This document shows, in pieces, positions 1-8,316 of a stretch of DNA of 64,000 nucleotides (positions are counted from its first letter, which is position 1; each line of letters begins with the position of its first letter). The stretch is from JACKCP01 sp034007295 (GTDB taxonomy: Bacteria > Desulfobacterota > Desulfobacteria > Desulfobacterales > JACKCP01): assembly GCA_034007295.1 (NCBI GenBank), contig JAVERC010000006.1, forward strand, positions 1-64,000, given 5' to 3'. Below the pieces are notes generated by a model that saw only the letters and a program-made list of their open reading frames with translations, had not been told where the DNA came from and made no database searches. The position numbers and the translations under genes were made by a program.

Positions 1-225
1 CAAAACACAGACTCTTAAGCCAAGCTGCTGAGATATTCCTGCTTTGCCTTTTTTTATCCACTCTGTGTGTTCTTCAAAAATTGAAAAAATTTTTTCTTCA
101 TGAGGAATTTTTTCACCAGTTAAAACTTTTCTTTCAATCTGATCTATAAAGGTTTGACCATAATCGATGTATTTTTTTATATTTTCAATTTTTAAAGCAA
201 TTTGAAAAAACAACTCATAATTTTG
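1..225 (-). pseudogene. Transposase fragment (ISNCY-like), cut by the window edge
   Basis: The minus strand is open from a TGA at 226-228 to the window edge, about 75 residues. The segment reads like the central part of ISNCY-family DDE transposases: K-I-P-H-E-E-K-I-F-S-I-F-E, then H-T-E-W-I-x-K-G-K-A-G, then L-G-L-R-V-C-V-L. No start codon or N-terminal half lies upstream in this frame, so the 5' part is missing and the copy is probably inactive. The part beyond base 1 cannot be seen. Family assignment is from remembered motif similarity. Confidence 0.7.
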
Positions 226-227
226 TC

Positions 228-253
228 AAAGCCTCCCTGTCACAGGAGGCTTT
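228..253. terminator. Hairpin at the end of the transposase scrap
   Basis: An inverted repeat AAAGCCTCC / GGAGGCTTT surrounds a short loop. It lies between the transposase fragment and the terminator of the acyl-CoA dehydrogenase operon. It may be a back-up terminator or an insertion-sequence boundary structure. Confidence 0.5.
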
Positions 254-255
254 GT

Positions 256-293
256 TAAAAAAGACGGTTCCCAACCGAGGAGAAAAAACCGTC
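256..293 (-). terminator. Rho-independent terminator of the dehydratase operon
   Basis: Read on the minus strand, the stem GACGGTT / AACCGTC is followed directly by a run of Ts. It lies 22 bases beyond the stop of the acyl-CoA dehydrogenase gene, so it ends the operon starting near 6956. Confidence 0.8.
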
Positions 294-315
294 CAGGCGG
301 CAATAAATTTAAAAA

Positions 316-1470
316 CTAAAACTTGGCTTTATAAAGATGCCTTCCAAGAATCATTCTTAAAATTTCTGAAGTACCCTCTACAATCTGAAGTATTTTTGCA
401 CCCTTATAAAATCTTGAAACAGGATAATCGTCCATATAACCGTAACCGCCGTGAATCTGAAGAGCATCGCTTGCAGCTTTTTCAACCATTTCAGATGCAA
501 AAAGCTTTGCAACGGTTGCCTCAAATGTATGGGATTTCCCCTGATCTTTAAGCCATGCAGCCTTGAGATACTGAGTCCTTGCAAGCTCTATATTCATTCC
601 CATGTTGGCGATCATAAACTGGATTGCCTGAAAATTATAAATAGGCATTCCAAACTGTTTTCTTCCCTTTGCATGTTTTAATGCCTCTTCAAGACATGCC
701 TGTGCAAGACCTGTTGCAACGGCAGCAATACTTATTCTTCCGGTTTCAAGAACTTCAAGATGCTGGGCAAATCCTTTTTCCGCACTTCCAAGAATATTTT
801 CTTTGGGAATACGGCAGTCATTAAAAATAACCTCATGGGTTGCAGAAGAAGACCAGGCCATTTTTTTATATTTTTTTCCAAGTTCAAATCCGGGAGCTTC
901 TTTTGGAATTATGAAAGTTGCGATATTACCGGGTTTGCCGTCTTCAATTATCTTTGCAGTTGCAATAATTATTGAGGCATTTTTAAGACCTATATTTGTT
1001 ATAAACTGCTTTGTACCGTTTATTACCCAGGTGTCGTCTTTAAGTTCTGCTGTTGTTGAAAGAGCTCCTGCATCTGAACCTGCATCAGGTTCTGTAAGTC
1101 CGAATGCTCCTATTTTTTCACCCTTTGCTATGGGTATAAGATATTTCTTTTTCTGTTCCTCTGTTCCGAAAACAAAAAGCTCCTGACCTATAACGCTTGT
1201 GGTGATATCAAGCATGGTTCCAAGCGGGCCGTCAGCTTTTGAAATCTCTTCTATACAAAGATGCATTCCAACCCAGTCTCCTCCGGAACCTCCGTATTCT
1301 TCAGGAAAAGGGATTCCCATGAATCCGAGTTTTCCCATTTTTTCCATTATTCCGTAAGGATATTCGCCTTTTTCATCAAACTCTGCTGTGTAAGGCAGGA
1401 TTTCGGTTTTTGCAAAACGCCTTACCTCTTTTCTTATCATTTCCTGATCTTTTGTAAGTTCAAAATCCAT
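316..1470 (-). CDS. Acyl-CoA dehydrogenase
   Basis: A 384-residue FAD-dependent acyl-CoA dehydrogenase of normal family length, expected to oxidise an acyl-CoA to the 2,3-enoyl-CoA in the cytoplasm and pass electrons to ETF. The flavin-binding stretch F-G-L-T-E-P-D-A-G-S-D lies near residues 122-133. The C-terminal motif I-V-E-G-T-S-E-I places the catalytic base at about Glu365. Q-I-H-G-G-Y-G-Y, typical of the family, precedes it. It is the last gene of a five-gene minus-strand operon with both 2-hydroxyacyl-CoA dehydratase subunits, their activator and a molybdopterin enzyme. The enoyl-CoA made by dehydration and that made here may belong to one degradation pathway, but the substrate is not evident. 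The ATG start has a purine-rich site upstream. Confidence 0.9.
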   Translation of the reverse strand: MDFELTKDQEMIRKEVRRFAKTEILPYTAEFDEKGEYPYGIMEKMGKLGFMGIPFPEEYGGSGGDWVGMHLCIEEISKADGPLGTMLDITTSVIGQELFVFGTEEQKKKYLIPIAKGEKIGAFGLTEPDAGSDAGALSTTAELKDDTWVINGTKQFITNIGLKNASIIIATAKIIEDGKPGNIATFIIPKEAPGFELGKKYKKMAWSSSATHEVIFNDCRIPKENILGSAEKGFAQHLEVLETGRISIAAVATGLAQACLEEALKHAKGRKQFGMPIYNFQAIQFMIANMGMNIELARTQYLKAAWLKDQGKSHTFEATVAKLFASEMVEKAASDALQIHGGYGYMDDYPVSRFYKGAKILQIVEGTSEILRMILGRHLYKAKF

Positions 1471-1502
1471 TACAATTCTCCTTTTAAACTTCTATATAAA
1501 AT

Positions 1503-2747
1503 TTAATTTTTTCTTTTAGAATCTATGGTTTCAAGCAGAGCACCAATTCTCATAAATGCATTTTCTTCGCTGTATTTTCTTGCATCAGCATGATCCACAT
1601 CGATCATGACAGCAGGTATTCCAAAATAATCGGATATTCTTTTCTGCTGATCCATCTGGGTTATGGAATAAGGTTTACACGATCTGTTTGAGGCAAATAT
1701 AACTCCATCTATGCCAAGTTTTTCTATGACACCTTTCATGGAAGAATATCTAAGTTCCATTCCGTGGGGACACATATACGAGTTCATCATTCTCGCTATA
1801 TATTCAAAAGGATCTTTTTCATCCCATTTATAAAGCTCAAATGATCCTTCAACCGTTCCCATGCACGATGTATATGAGGCTCCCACAATATTTGCACCCA
1901 TCTGTGAAAGTCGTTTAGACATTTTTCCAAGCTGATGCCAGGGTGCAATATTGTCCCAGAAAAGACGGTATTTTTCTTTTTTAACAGGCAGATTTCCTGT
2001 TTTTATGTTTTGTCTTGCCTCTTCAGCAAGAATTTTAAAATGCTCCTTAAGAACCGGAGTTCCCCTTAATGTAAGGAAAGGTGCCATATGAACAAAGGAA
2101 TCAAATGCTGTTACAGGAGAAGGTTTTTCCTTTGCAAGCTCAAGAAAATTTTTCCACTCGCAAAACCCTTCCCAGCTGTGAAAAACAGCCTTTTCAAATT
2201 TATCAAAATTAAATTTCTGTCCGCTTAGTTTTTCAATAAGAGATATAAGATCTTTAATCTGACTTATTATATAGCTCTGATTTTTTTGTTTCTGGGGTTC
2301 GTAGCAGAAAGGAATATCCATTATAAAATGCGGTATATCCATTTCTCTGTGATGAACATCAAACCATTTTGAAATAAGAGCACAATTGTTGTTGTTTGAA
2401 ACCACAAGATCGGGTTTTGGAAGTCCAAAGCTTGGGGAATCCTTACTTCCGTCGGTAAGGTTACCTATATCTATTCTGGCATAGCTGCAAAGATCCTGTG
2501 AATAGCCTGTGTTTTCGGCTTTTTCACATTGAAGAACGCCTATTCCCTTTCCTGCGCACATTGCGGCATGGCTTTCAGGAACTCCGTAAACAACATTATC
2601 AAAGCCTGCAAAAATTTCTGCGGGAACATTTATTGCTATCCATACACAAAAAGCTCCTTTGGCGGCCTTTTCGTGAAGATCCATGTAGCCTTTAATCATT
2701 AGTTTTGAAAGGTTTTTACCTGCCATACTTTTAACTTTTTCAGACAT
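1503..2747 (-). CDS. 2-hydroxyacyl-CoA dehydratase subunit (HgdA/BcrB-like)
   Basis: A 414-residue protein of the HgdA/HgdB/BcrB/BcrC superfamily, whose members bind [4Fe-4S] clusters and either eliminate water from 2-hydroxyacyl-CoAs or reduce aromatic thioesters via ketyl radicals. Three family cysteines stand out: Cys87 in D-L-C-S-Y-A-R, Cys122 after a run of Asn, and Cys357 in N-R-S-C-K-P. The second subunit lies immediately upstream (gap about 30 bases) and the activator one gene further. One activator with two dehydratase subunits fits the hydroxyglutaryl/lactyl-CoA dehydratase layout better than the four-subunit benzoyl-CoA reductase. Start supported by AGAGGT upstream of ATG. Substrate unknown. 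Confidence 0.85.
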   Translation of the reverse strand: MSEKVKSMAGKNLSKLMIKGYMDLHEKAAKGAFCVWIAINVPAEIFAGFDNVVYGVPESHAAMCAGKGIGVLQCEKAENTGYSQDLCSYARIDIGNLTDGSKDSPSFGLPKPDLVVSNNNNCALISKWFDVHHREMDIPHFIMDIPFCYEPQKQKNQSYIISQIKDLISLIEKLSGQKFNFDKFEKAVFHSWEGFCEWKNFLELAKEKPSPVTAFDSFVHMAPFLTLRGTPVLKEHFKILAEEARQNIKTGNLPVKKEKYRLFWDNIAPWHQLGKMSKRLSQMGANIVGASYTSCMGTVEGSFELYKWDEKDPFEYIARMMNSYMCPHGMELRYSSMKGVIEKLGIDGVIFASNRSCKPYSITQMDQQKRISDYFGIPAVMIDVDHADARKYSEENAFMRIGALLETIDSKRKN

Positions 2748-2777
2748 TTTTTACCTCTTGACCTTTTTTGTAACCAA

Positions 2778-3908
2778 TTAAAAATTAGTCTTAACAGCAT
2801 GCATTGAAATCATCTCTGCAAATGCTTCTATTCTTGTGAAATGGGATTCAAAATTTTCCCTGTCGTCTGTTCCGAATTCAAGGTTAAGATATGGAATACC
2901 TCTTTTTTTCAGCTCTTTTTCAAGATATGGAAATTCGAAATATTCGTATTCGCAGAATTTTTCTCCTGCAAAGATAACTCCATCAACTTCTGATAAATAG
3001 ATAAGATCAAAAAAGGCTTTTATTCTTTTGTCACCCTGGTAAAGGAGTGTGGTACAGGGAAAACTGTTTTCATAAAGATCTGCATAATATTTTCCGGGAT
3101 TGTCCGTAACAGCAGGTGAATATCCGTAGGTTCTTTTAAGTGAGGCAATATCGTTTGAAGCTATAAGAAAACCAGAATCTTCTATTTTTTCTATTACAGG
3201 CAAAGGCGGAGGCATGATTCCCGAAATAATGATCTTCTTTTTTCTTTTTATAACGGGATCAGAAGCTTTTGATATCAGTTTATGCAGATTATCGATCTGC
3301 TCTTTAGCACTTGCTGTGTATCCGGATAAAACTGTTTCGCAGAAAGATAAAAAAGAGAGCTTTCCTTTTGAAACAAGGATCTCCGCTTCCTGAATTAAAT
3401 TTCTCATAAGTGAATATGCTGTTGCTGTTTCAGTAAAAGTATCTTCTGAAAAGGCTGTATCAAAATGAGCTTCAATCTTTTTTATCAGAGAATCAATTTC
3501 GTTTTCTATATACTGGGATGGATCTGAAAACTGCCTGTTCACCTGTGGAATATGGATGTTAAAAAGAGGAATATCCCTTTTAGCCTTTTTATTTGCCGAA
3601 ACTACAATTTCAGGAAGATTTCTCAGGGTGTCGCAGGCATTGTATGCAAATAAGGCATCAAACATGTCTCCCTTATCCGAAAGTATAAACTCAAGCATTT
3701 CCCTTGCTATTGAGCATGCATAACTCTGGAGATGGAGATCACTTAAGCTAAGATTTTCAACATCTTTTTTTAAATTCCACAATACAGCCGGGACAAGTCC
3801 CATGGATGCAAAAAGTTCAACAGGAGGATAAAGAGGAAAACATCCTATAACTTTTTCTCCTGACTTCTTAAGTTTTTCAATCTGATTTTCTACACTTTTT
3901 TCTTTCAT
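2778..3908 (-). CDS. 2-hydroxyacyl-CoA dehydratase subunit (HgdB/BcrC-like)
   Basis: The second dehydratase subunit, 376 residues from the start chosen here. The N-terminal G-C-F-P-L-Y-P-P-V-E-L motif is typical of the family. Presumed cluster cysteines are Cys65 (S-Y-A-C-S-I), Cys92 (Y-N-A-C-D-T) and Cys319 (E-K-F-C-E-Y). An in-frame TTG at 3986 would add 26 residues and overlap the activator gene. The ATG at 3908 is preferred because GGAAAGGTGA sits at ribosome-binding distance and the overlap disappears. It probably forms a heterodimer with the product of 1503-2747. Cys319 and Cys357 of the partner both lie 57 residues from their C-termini, a sign of common descent. Confidence 0.85.
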   Translation of the reverse strand: MKEKSVENQIEKLKKSGEKVIGCFPLYPPVELFASMGLVPAVLWNLKKDVENLSLSDLHLQSYACSIAREMLEFILSDKGDMFDALFAYNACDTLRNLPEIVVSANKKAKRDIPLFNIHIPQVNRQFSDPSQYIENEIDSLIKKIEAHFDTAFSEDTFTETATAYSLMRNLIQEAEILVSKGKLSFLSFCETVLSGYTASAKEQIDNLHKLISKASDPVIKRKKKIIISGIMPPPLPVIEKIEDSGFLIASNDIASLKRTYGYSPAVTDNPGKYYADLYENSFPCTTLLYQGDKRIKAFFDLIYLSEVDGVIFAGEKFCEYEYFEFPYLEKELKKRGIPYLNLEFGTDDRENFESHFTRIEAFAEMISMHAVKTNF

Positions 3909-3957
3909 CAAAATCACCTTTCCGTTATCTAAGCCGCCATCAGCTGAAAGTTCAGCT

Positions 3958-4722
3958 TTAACGAAATCCAAGACATGCGGCTCCAAGAGCTCCGTTTACC
4001 TGTGCGTAAGAAGAGACATTAATAGATACCCCAAGTCTTGATTCAAGAGATCTGACCACACCCGTGTTCCTTGAAACACCTCCTGTCATCATAACAGGAG
4101 ACCTTAATCCTGCACGAAGAGCCAAGGCACCAACTCTTGTTCCTATTGATTCATGAATTCCCCTTATAATGTTTTCTCTTTTTTCACCTGCGGAAATAAG
4201 GGATATGATTTCCGATTCCGCAAACACAGTGCATAAGCTGCTTATATGTGCAGCTTTTTTGGCTTTAGCAGATATATCTCCGAAATCATTCAGATCAAGC
4301 TCAAGAGCTCTTGCCATTACCTCAAGAAATCTTCCGGTACCTGCTGCGCATTTATCGTTCATGGCAAAGTCAGTTACACTTCCGTTTTCATCAAGTATTA
4401 TGACCTTGCTGTCCTGACCCCCTATGTCTATGACAGAACGAATTTTTTTATCCTGAAAATGTGCTCCTGCTGCATGGCATGTGATTTCTGTAATTTTTTT
4501 ATGTGCAAAACTCAGGCGGTTTCTACCGTATCCTGTCGAAATTATGGAGTCTGTTTCTTCAATATTTACAAAGCATTTATCAAGAACAAGATTAAGCACC
4601 TCTTTTCCGGATTTTTCAGAATTGTATCCTGTTGAAATAACATCAAATCCGAGAACTTTCATATCTTTCATCAAAACGGCCTTTGATGTGATTGAGCCTA
4701 TGTCTATTCCTGCTGTGATCAT
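3958..4722 (-). CDS. 2-hydroxyacyl-CoA dehydratase activator ATPase (HgdC/BcrA family)
   Basis: A 254-residue ASKHA-fold ATPase that drives low-potential electron transfer into the dehydratase. The phosphate-binding loop G-I-D-I-G-S-I-T-S-K is at the N-terminus. V-I-D-I-G-G-Q-D-S-K is near residue 100. Two cysteines that in HgdC bridge one [4Fe-4S] cluster across the homodimer are visible: Cys125 in D-K-C-A-A-G-T-G and Cys164 in S-S-L-C-T-V-F. The ATG at 4722 overlaps the upstream gene's stop as ATGA, so translational coupling is likely. An ATG six codons earlier is possible. The gene lies directly upstream of both dehydratase subunits. Confidence 0.88.
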   Translation of the reverse strand: MITAGIDIGSITSKAVLMKDMKVLGFDVISTGYNSEKSGKEVLNLVLDKCFVNIEETDSIISTGYGRNRLSFAHKKITEITCHAAGAHFQDKKIRSVIDIGGQDSKVIILDENGSVTDFAMNDKCAAGTGRFLEVMARALELDLNDFGDISAKAKKAAHISSLCTVFAESEIISLISAGEKRENIIRGIHESIGTRVGALALRAGLRSPVMMTGGVSRNTGVVRSLESRLGVSINVSSYAQVNGALGAACLGFR

Positions 4723-6956
4723 GCTGCCTCTATTCTGCATGGAACATATCTGTGAAGAGGAGTTCCTATTGGATCTCTGTGGGTATTCTTTGTAAGTTCG
4801 TTTGCGTTAAACCCGTAAGTTTCTCCGTTATAAACAAGTCCGAATCCGTGTGGAATCAGAACGGTTCCTTTTCTTACATCATCTGTTATTTCAAGCTCTC
4901 CTGTTACGTTTCCGTTTTCAGTGATAACTTTTACACTGCATTGGTCAGTCAAACCGAGCTTTTGTGCATCTTCAAGATTCATGCAGACAGTGCAGGCCCG
5001 TTTACCCTTGTTCCATTCGGGATTTCTCATCATTGTATTTGCGTTGTATTTCATGTGGCGCCCTGCATTTAAAACAAATGGAAATTCATTTGCCATTAAA
5101 AGAGCTTCTCTTTCTTTTTCAGGTGTAAGAGCAATAACATCTTCTTCCAGTTCCGGAATAAAGACTTCAATTTTCCCTGATTTTGTTGCCATACCTGCCA
5201 TTGGATCATCAGCATCGGCAATTCCCACATGAAGTCCTTCCGGTTTATCAAGAAGAGCCTGAAAAATTTTATCTCCCTGATCAATTCCCCTTTCAAAGCC
5301 AGCTCTTGCAGCATTTTTCTGAAATGCTTTTGAGGCTGTAAGCAGTATTCCCCACAAACCTGCCTTTGCAGCACTGTCCCATGCCTTTCCAAGTGTTTTG
5401 GCAAGTACAAAAGGAGTGACCTTTAGAGATTTTGGATTTTTTGTAACAAAATCCATAAGACTTACTGCAAAAGTCATTCTGTCTGATTCAGCAGCTTCTA
5501 CAAGTGAATCGGGAATTTTTGGAAGAAGTCCCATTTTATCTGCAATCATTGTAAGAATCTGTGAAGATTCAAGACAGTTTTCAGGCGGCTTTACAATGGG
5601 ACGCCTTAACTGAAAATACATTTCAGGGTATGTCCATGGAAAAAAAGTTGCATCCCATGATTCATAAAAGGTTCTGCACGGAAGGACATAATGTGCAAGC
5701 CTTGCTGTTTCAGTCATTACAATCTCGTTTACAACAAAGAGTTCGAGATTTTTAAAACCTTCCTCAAAAGCCTTTGAATCGGGATATGAACGCATGGGAT
5801 TAACAGCTGTAAGATAAATGGCTCTTAGTTTATCGGGATGATCATTTAAAATTTCCTCAGGAATTACAGCAGGAGGAAAAGATCCGGCAGCTGCAGGAGG
5901 CATATTGGTCTTTACGGTTCTCCAGGTTTTCTCGTCCCTTTCGTCTGCATGAAATCCCATGGGCATAATCATTCCGGGAATTACATTTCCTCCCCTTACG
6001 CCAAATACTCCGCATATAGTGCCAAGAACCTGAAGAACATAACAGCTTAATGTACTCTGGCGTCCCATATAGATTCCAAGGTCGGGATGAATACACCATT
6101 TTTTTAAAGACATCAGCCTGCAGACCTCTTTTACTTCATCGTAATCGAGTTCGCATATTTCAATGGCTTCTCTTGCGTTAAAATTCTCAAACCAGGGTTT
6201 TATTCTTTCCCAGCCTTCAACATTTTTATTAATGTATTCTTTATCTTCCCAATTGTTTTCAATGATGATTGCAATCATTGCCTTTGCAAGAATCGCATCG
6301 GTTCCGGGACGTACAGCAAGATGAATATCTGCAATTCTTGCTGTCTCGCTTTTTCTGGGGTCTATTATTACAAGTTTTTTATCAGGATCTTTGGAAAATT
6401 CTTTTAATACAATTGGTGCTCTTGGCATCTGATGGCTTTCCATTCCGTTCCATCCCCAGCCGACTATCATTTCAGACTGAGCTTCATCAAGAGTTGTGAT
6501 ATTATACTGTTTTCCAAACATTCGGCCGTTTACCCACCATGCTCCGGAAAATTCCTGACCTGTTGTTGAATAGAAATACTGGGACCCGAGGGTTCTTAAA
6601 AGAGTAAGCCCAAATCCTGCTTCCATGTGTCCGCCTGTTGAACTTCCGCCCATATCTGCAACAGATCTTGGACCATGTTTATCTACAATTTTTTTAAGCT
6701 TTTCAGATATTTCGTCTATTGCCTGTTCCCATGAAATTTCTACAAAATCAGAACCGACTTTTTTCAGAGGATGGGTAAGGCGATCAGCTGGATACTGATG
6801 ATATATTACATTCATCCCTTTTCTGCATATATATCCCCTGCTTCTAAGATTATCTTTGTCAGGACGTACCCTGGTGATTTTTTCGTTTTCAACGAAGAGC
6901 TCAATTCCGCAATTCTGAGGACACAGTACACAAGCCGTCTTATGCCACTTTCCCAT
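4719..6956 (-). CDS. Molybdopterin oxidoreductase (DMSO reductase superfamily)
   Basis: A 745-residue Mo/W-bis-pterin enzyme and first gene of the operon. The N-terminus carries a [4Fe-4S] pattern with Cys9, Cys12, Cys16 and Cys44. There is no Tat signal, so it should be cytoplasmic. The body shows the expected segments (L-V-I-I-D-P-R-K-S near residue 215, N-P-M-R-S-Y near 390) and a C-terminal pterin-binding domain with N-A-G-R-H and H-G-F-G-L. Overall layout resembles acetylene hydratase and formate-dehydrogenase-like members. In the region that normally supplies the metal-ligating Cys, Sec or Ser, I see T-T-G-Q-E-F with Glu135 and no Cys. It may generate or consume an intermediate of the dehydratase pathway or supply electrons; its substrate cannot be deduced. 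Confidence 0.8.
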   Translation of the reverse strand: MGKWHKTACVLCPQNCGIELFVENEKITRVRPDKDNLRSRGYICRKGMNVIYHQYPADRLTHPLKKVGSDFVEISWEQAIDEISEKLKKIVDKHGPRSVADMGGSSTGGHMEAGFGLTLLRTLGSQYFYSTTGQEFSGAWWVNGRMFGKQYNITTLDEAQSEMIVGWGWNGMESHQMPRAPIVLKEFSKDPDKKLVIIDPRKSETARIADIHLAVRPGTDAILAKAMIAIIIENNWEDKEYINKNVEGWERIKPWFENFNAREAIEICELDYDEVKEVCRLMSLKKWCIHPDLGIYMGRQSTLSCYVLQVLGTICGVFGVRGGNVIPGMIMPMGFHADERDEKTWRTVKTNMPPAAAGSFPPAVIPEEILNDHPDKLRAIYLTAVNPMRSYPDSKAFEEGFKNLELFVVNEIVMTETARLAHYVLPCRTFYESWDATFFPWTYPEMYFQLRRPIVKPPENCLESSQILTMIADKMGLLPKIPDSLVEAAESDRMTFAVSLMDFVTKNPKSLKVTPFVLAKTLGKAWDSAAKAGLWGILLTASKAFQKNAARAGFERGIDQGDKIFQALLDKPEGLHVGIADADDPMAGMATKSGKIEVFIPELEEDVIALTPEKEREALLMANEFPFVLNAGRHMKYNANTMMRNPEWNKGKRACTVCMNLEDAQKLGLTDQCSVKVITENGNVTGELEITDDVRKGTVLIPHGFGLVYNGETYGFNANELTKNTHRDPIGTPLHRYVPCRIEAA

Positions 6957-7108
6957 ATTTCCTCCTTCCTGAAAATATTGTTTATGTCATTTATATAACG
7001 GACAATATTTCTTCAAAAGAGGCACAAAAGACAAAAAACACGCTTTACGTGCTGTGCCTGTATTTGTTTTGATTTGAGATCTGATGATTTGAAAAGATAT
7101 GAATAATA

Positions 7109-7315
7109 CTAACCCTTACCAAAATAATCCATTAATGCAGAAATTCTTTTATCACTTTTCAGGCGTTCAAGTACAACCTGAGGAATATCTTCACTCTGCT
7201 CTTCATCCAGAATAACCGATTTATAATATTTTTCTCTTGTATCTATTCCTGTTTTCAAGCTCTTCCCTGAAAGAATCAAGCACAGCACCGTTGTATGCGG
7301 AAATTTTATTGCCAA
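7109..7315 (-). pseudogene. Decayed copy of a small unknown gene (copy 1)
   Basis: About 190 bases match 17112-17300 closely, including the shared C-terminal coding end L-K-S-D-K-R-I-S-A-L-M-D-Y-F-G-K-G. Relative to the other copy the 5' part is missing and two bases are deleted in the middle, so the present open frame (TTG start) is a hybrid of two original frames. The ancestral function is not recognisable. The rest of 6957-7432 shows no further gene, only AT-rich sequence and the palindrome at 7358. Confidence 0.55.
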
Positions 7316-7357
7316 GTTATTTATCCGATAAAAAAATGTCCTGTTTGGCGTGTTTTT

Positions 7358-7371
7358 AGTCTTTAAAGACT
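7358..7371. promoter_or_regulatory. Perfect 14 bp palindrome upstream of the hydrolase-AraC operon
   Basis: AGTCTTTAAAGACT is a perfect palindrome 62 bases upstream of the alpha/beta hydrolase start. It is placed where a dimeric regulator could act on the 7433-10148 operon. Which protein binds it is unknown; the DJ-1/AraC regulator of the same operon is one candidate. Confidence 0.35.
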
Positions 7372-7432
7372 CTTTATTAATTAATCAAAAAATTTTATTA
7401 AGAATTTAAAACTTATTTAAAGGAAAGCGATC

Positions 7433-8305
7433 ATGACAGTAATAAATCAGGAGAAAATAAGAATCTTTTCAGTAGACGGGAATCTGTTGTCCCTGACAAT
7501 TCATTCTCCTGTCGAAAAAAAAGCCAATACTCTTTTTTTAATAAACTCGGCAATGGCAGTACCCCAGCAGTATTACTTCAATTTTGCAGAGTTTATCTGT
7601 GAGCTTGGTTATGCTGCGGTAACATACGATTATACCGGAGTTGGGGAGTCTCTTACACAGGATCTTAAAAAAACCCAGGTCAAGGCAAGTGACTGGGCTC
7701 TTAAGGATATGTATTGTGTAATTGAATGGGTCAGTAAAGAACTGTTCCCCGAAAGACTATTTGTCATAGGCCACAGCTACGGCGGCCAGACTCCGGGACT
7801 TCTGCCAAACAGTGATAAAATAGATGCAATGGCAACTTTTTCATCCCAAAGCGGATACTGGCTATTACAGGGAGGTTTTCAAAAGGCTGTTGTAGCTCTT
7901 CATATGTTTCTTTCTTTTCCTCTTGTATCAAGGGCTGTTGGTTTCATGCCCATGAGTAAACTCGGAGCTGGTGAGGACATACCTAAAAATGTTGCTCTGG
8001 AATGGGCAACCTGGTGCAGAAAACCGGGATACATTCTTGATGCCAAAGATCTTCCTGTTGAGCGATATGAGAATTTTAAAGCTCCTGTTCTGGCTTTCAG
8101 TTTTGACGACGATAACTGGGGAACCGAAAAATCGGTAAATACCATGATGAGTGCCTATCCAAATCTTACAAGAAGACATGTTATTCCCGAAAATATAGGA
8201 GTATCAAAAATAGGGCATTTCGGTTTTTTCCAGACAAAATGCAAAAAATTATGGTTTGAAGTTATAGACTGGTTCAATAATACGATACCCTTGCAGAAAA
8301 ACTGA
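7433..8305 (+). CDS. Alpha/beta hydrolase (serine hydrolase)
   Basis: A 290-residue cytoplasmic alpha/beta hydrolase. The nucleophile elbow G-H-S-Y-G-G-Q lies near residue 105. A D-D-D segment near residue 224 and a late G-H-F-G-F histidine near 263 could complete the triad. It has no signal peptide. A strong AAAGGAAAG site precedes the ATG. It is the first gene of a plus-strand operon with an AraC-type regulator 11 bases downstream and a crotonase. Members of this broad family act as esterases or thioesterases; in this context an acyl-CoA thioesterase or ester hydrolase role is possible but unproven. The locus has a decayed duplicate at 17.1-18.2 kb that lacks this gene. Confidence 0.75.
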   Translation: MTVINQEKIRIFSVDGNLLSLTIHSPVEKKANTLFLINSAMAVPQQYYFNFAEFICELGYAAVTYDYTGVGESLTQDLKKTQVKASDWALKDMYCVIEWVSKELFPERLFVIGHSYGGQTPGLLPNSDKIDAMATFSSQSGYWLLQGGFQKAVVALHMFLSFPLVSRAVGFMPMSKLGAGEDIPKNVALEWATWCRKPGYILDAKDLPVERYENFKAPVLAFSFDDDNWGTEKSVNTMMSAYPNLTRRHVIPENIGVSKIGHFGFFQTKCKKLWFEVIDWFNNTIPLQKN

Positions 8306-8316
8306 CGGAGATAAAA

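Noticed and set aside
3909..3986. Longer form of the HgdB/BcrC-like subunit starting at TTG 3986
   Set aside because: It would overlap the activator gene by 29 bases, whereas the ATG at 3908 has a strong ribosome-binding site and family-like N-terminus.
1503..4740. Benzoyl-CoA reductase (BcrABCD) identity for the dehydratase cluster
   Set aside because: Only one activator-type ATPase is present and no ferredoxin gene is linked. Subunit lengths and layout fit an HgdABC-type dehydratase better.
7036..7056. CACG/CGTG near-palindrome upstream of the molybdoenzyme operon
   Set aside because: Arms of only four bases with a mismatched centre; easily chance.
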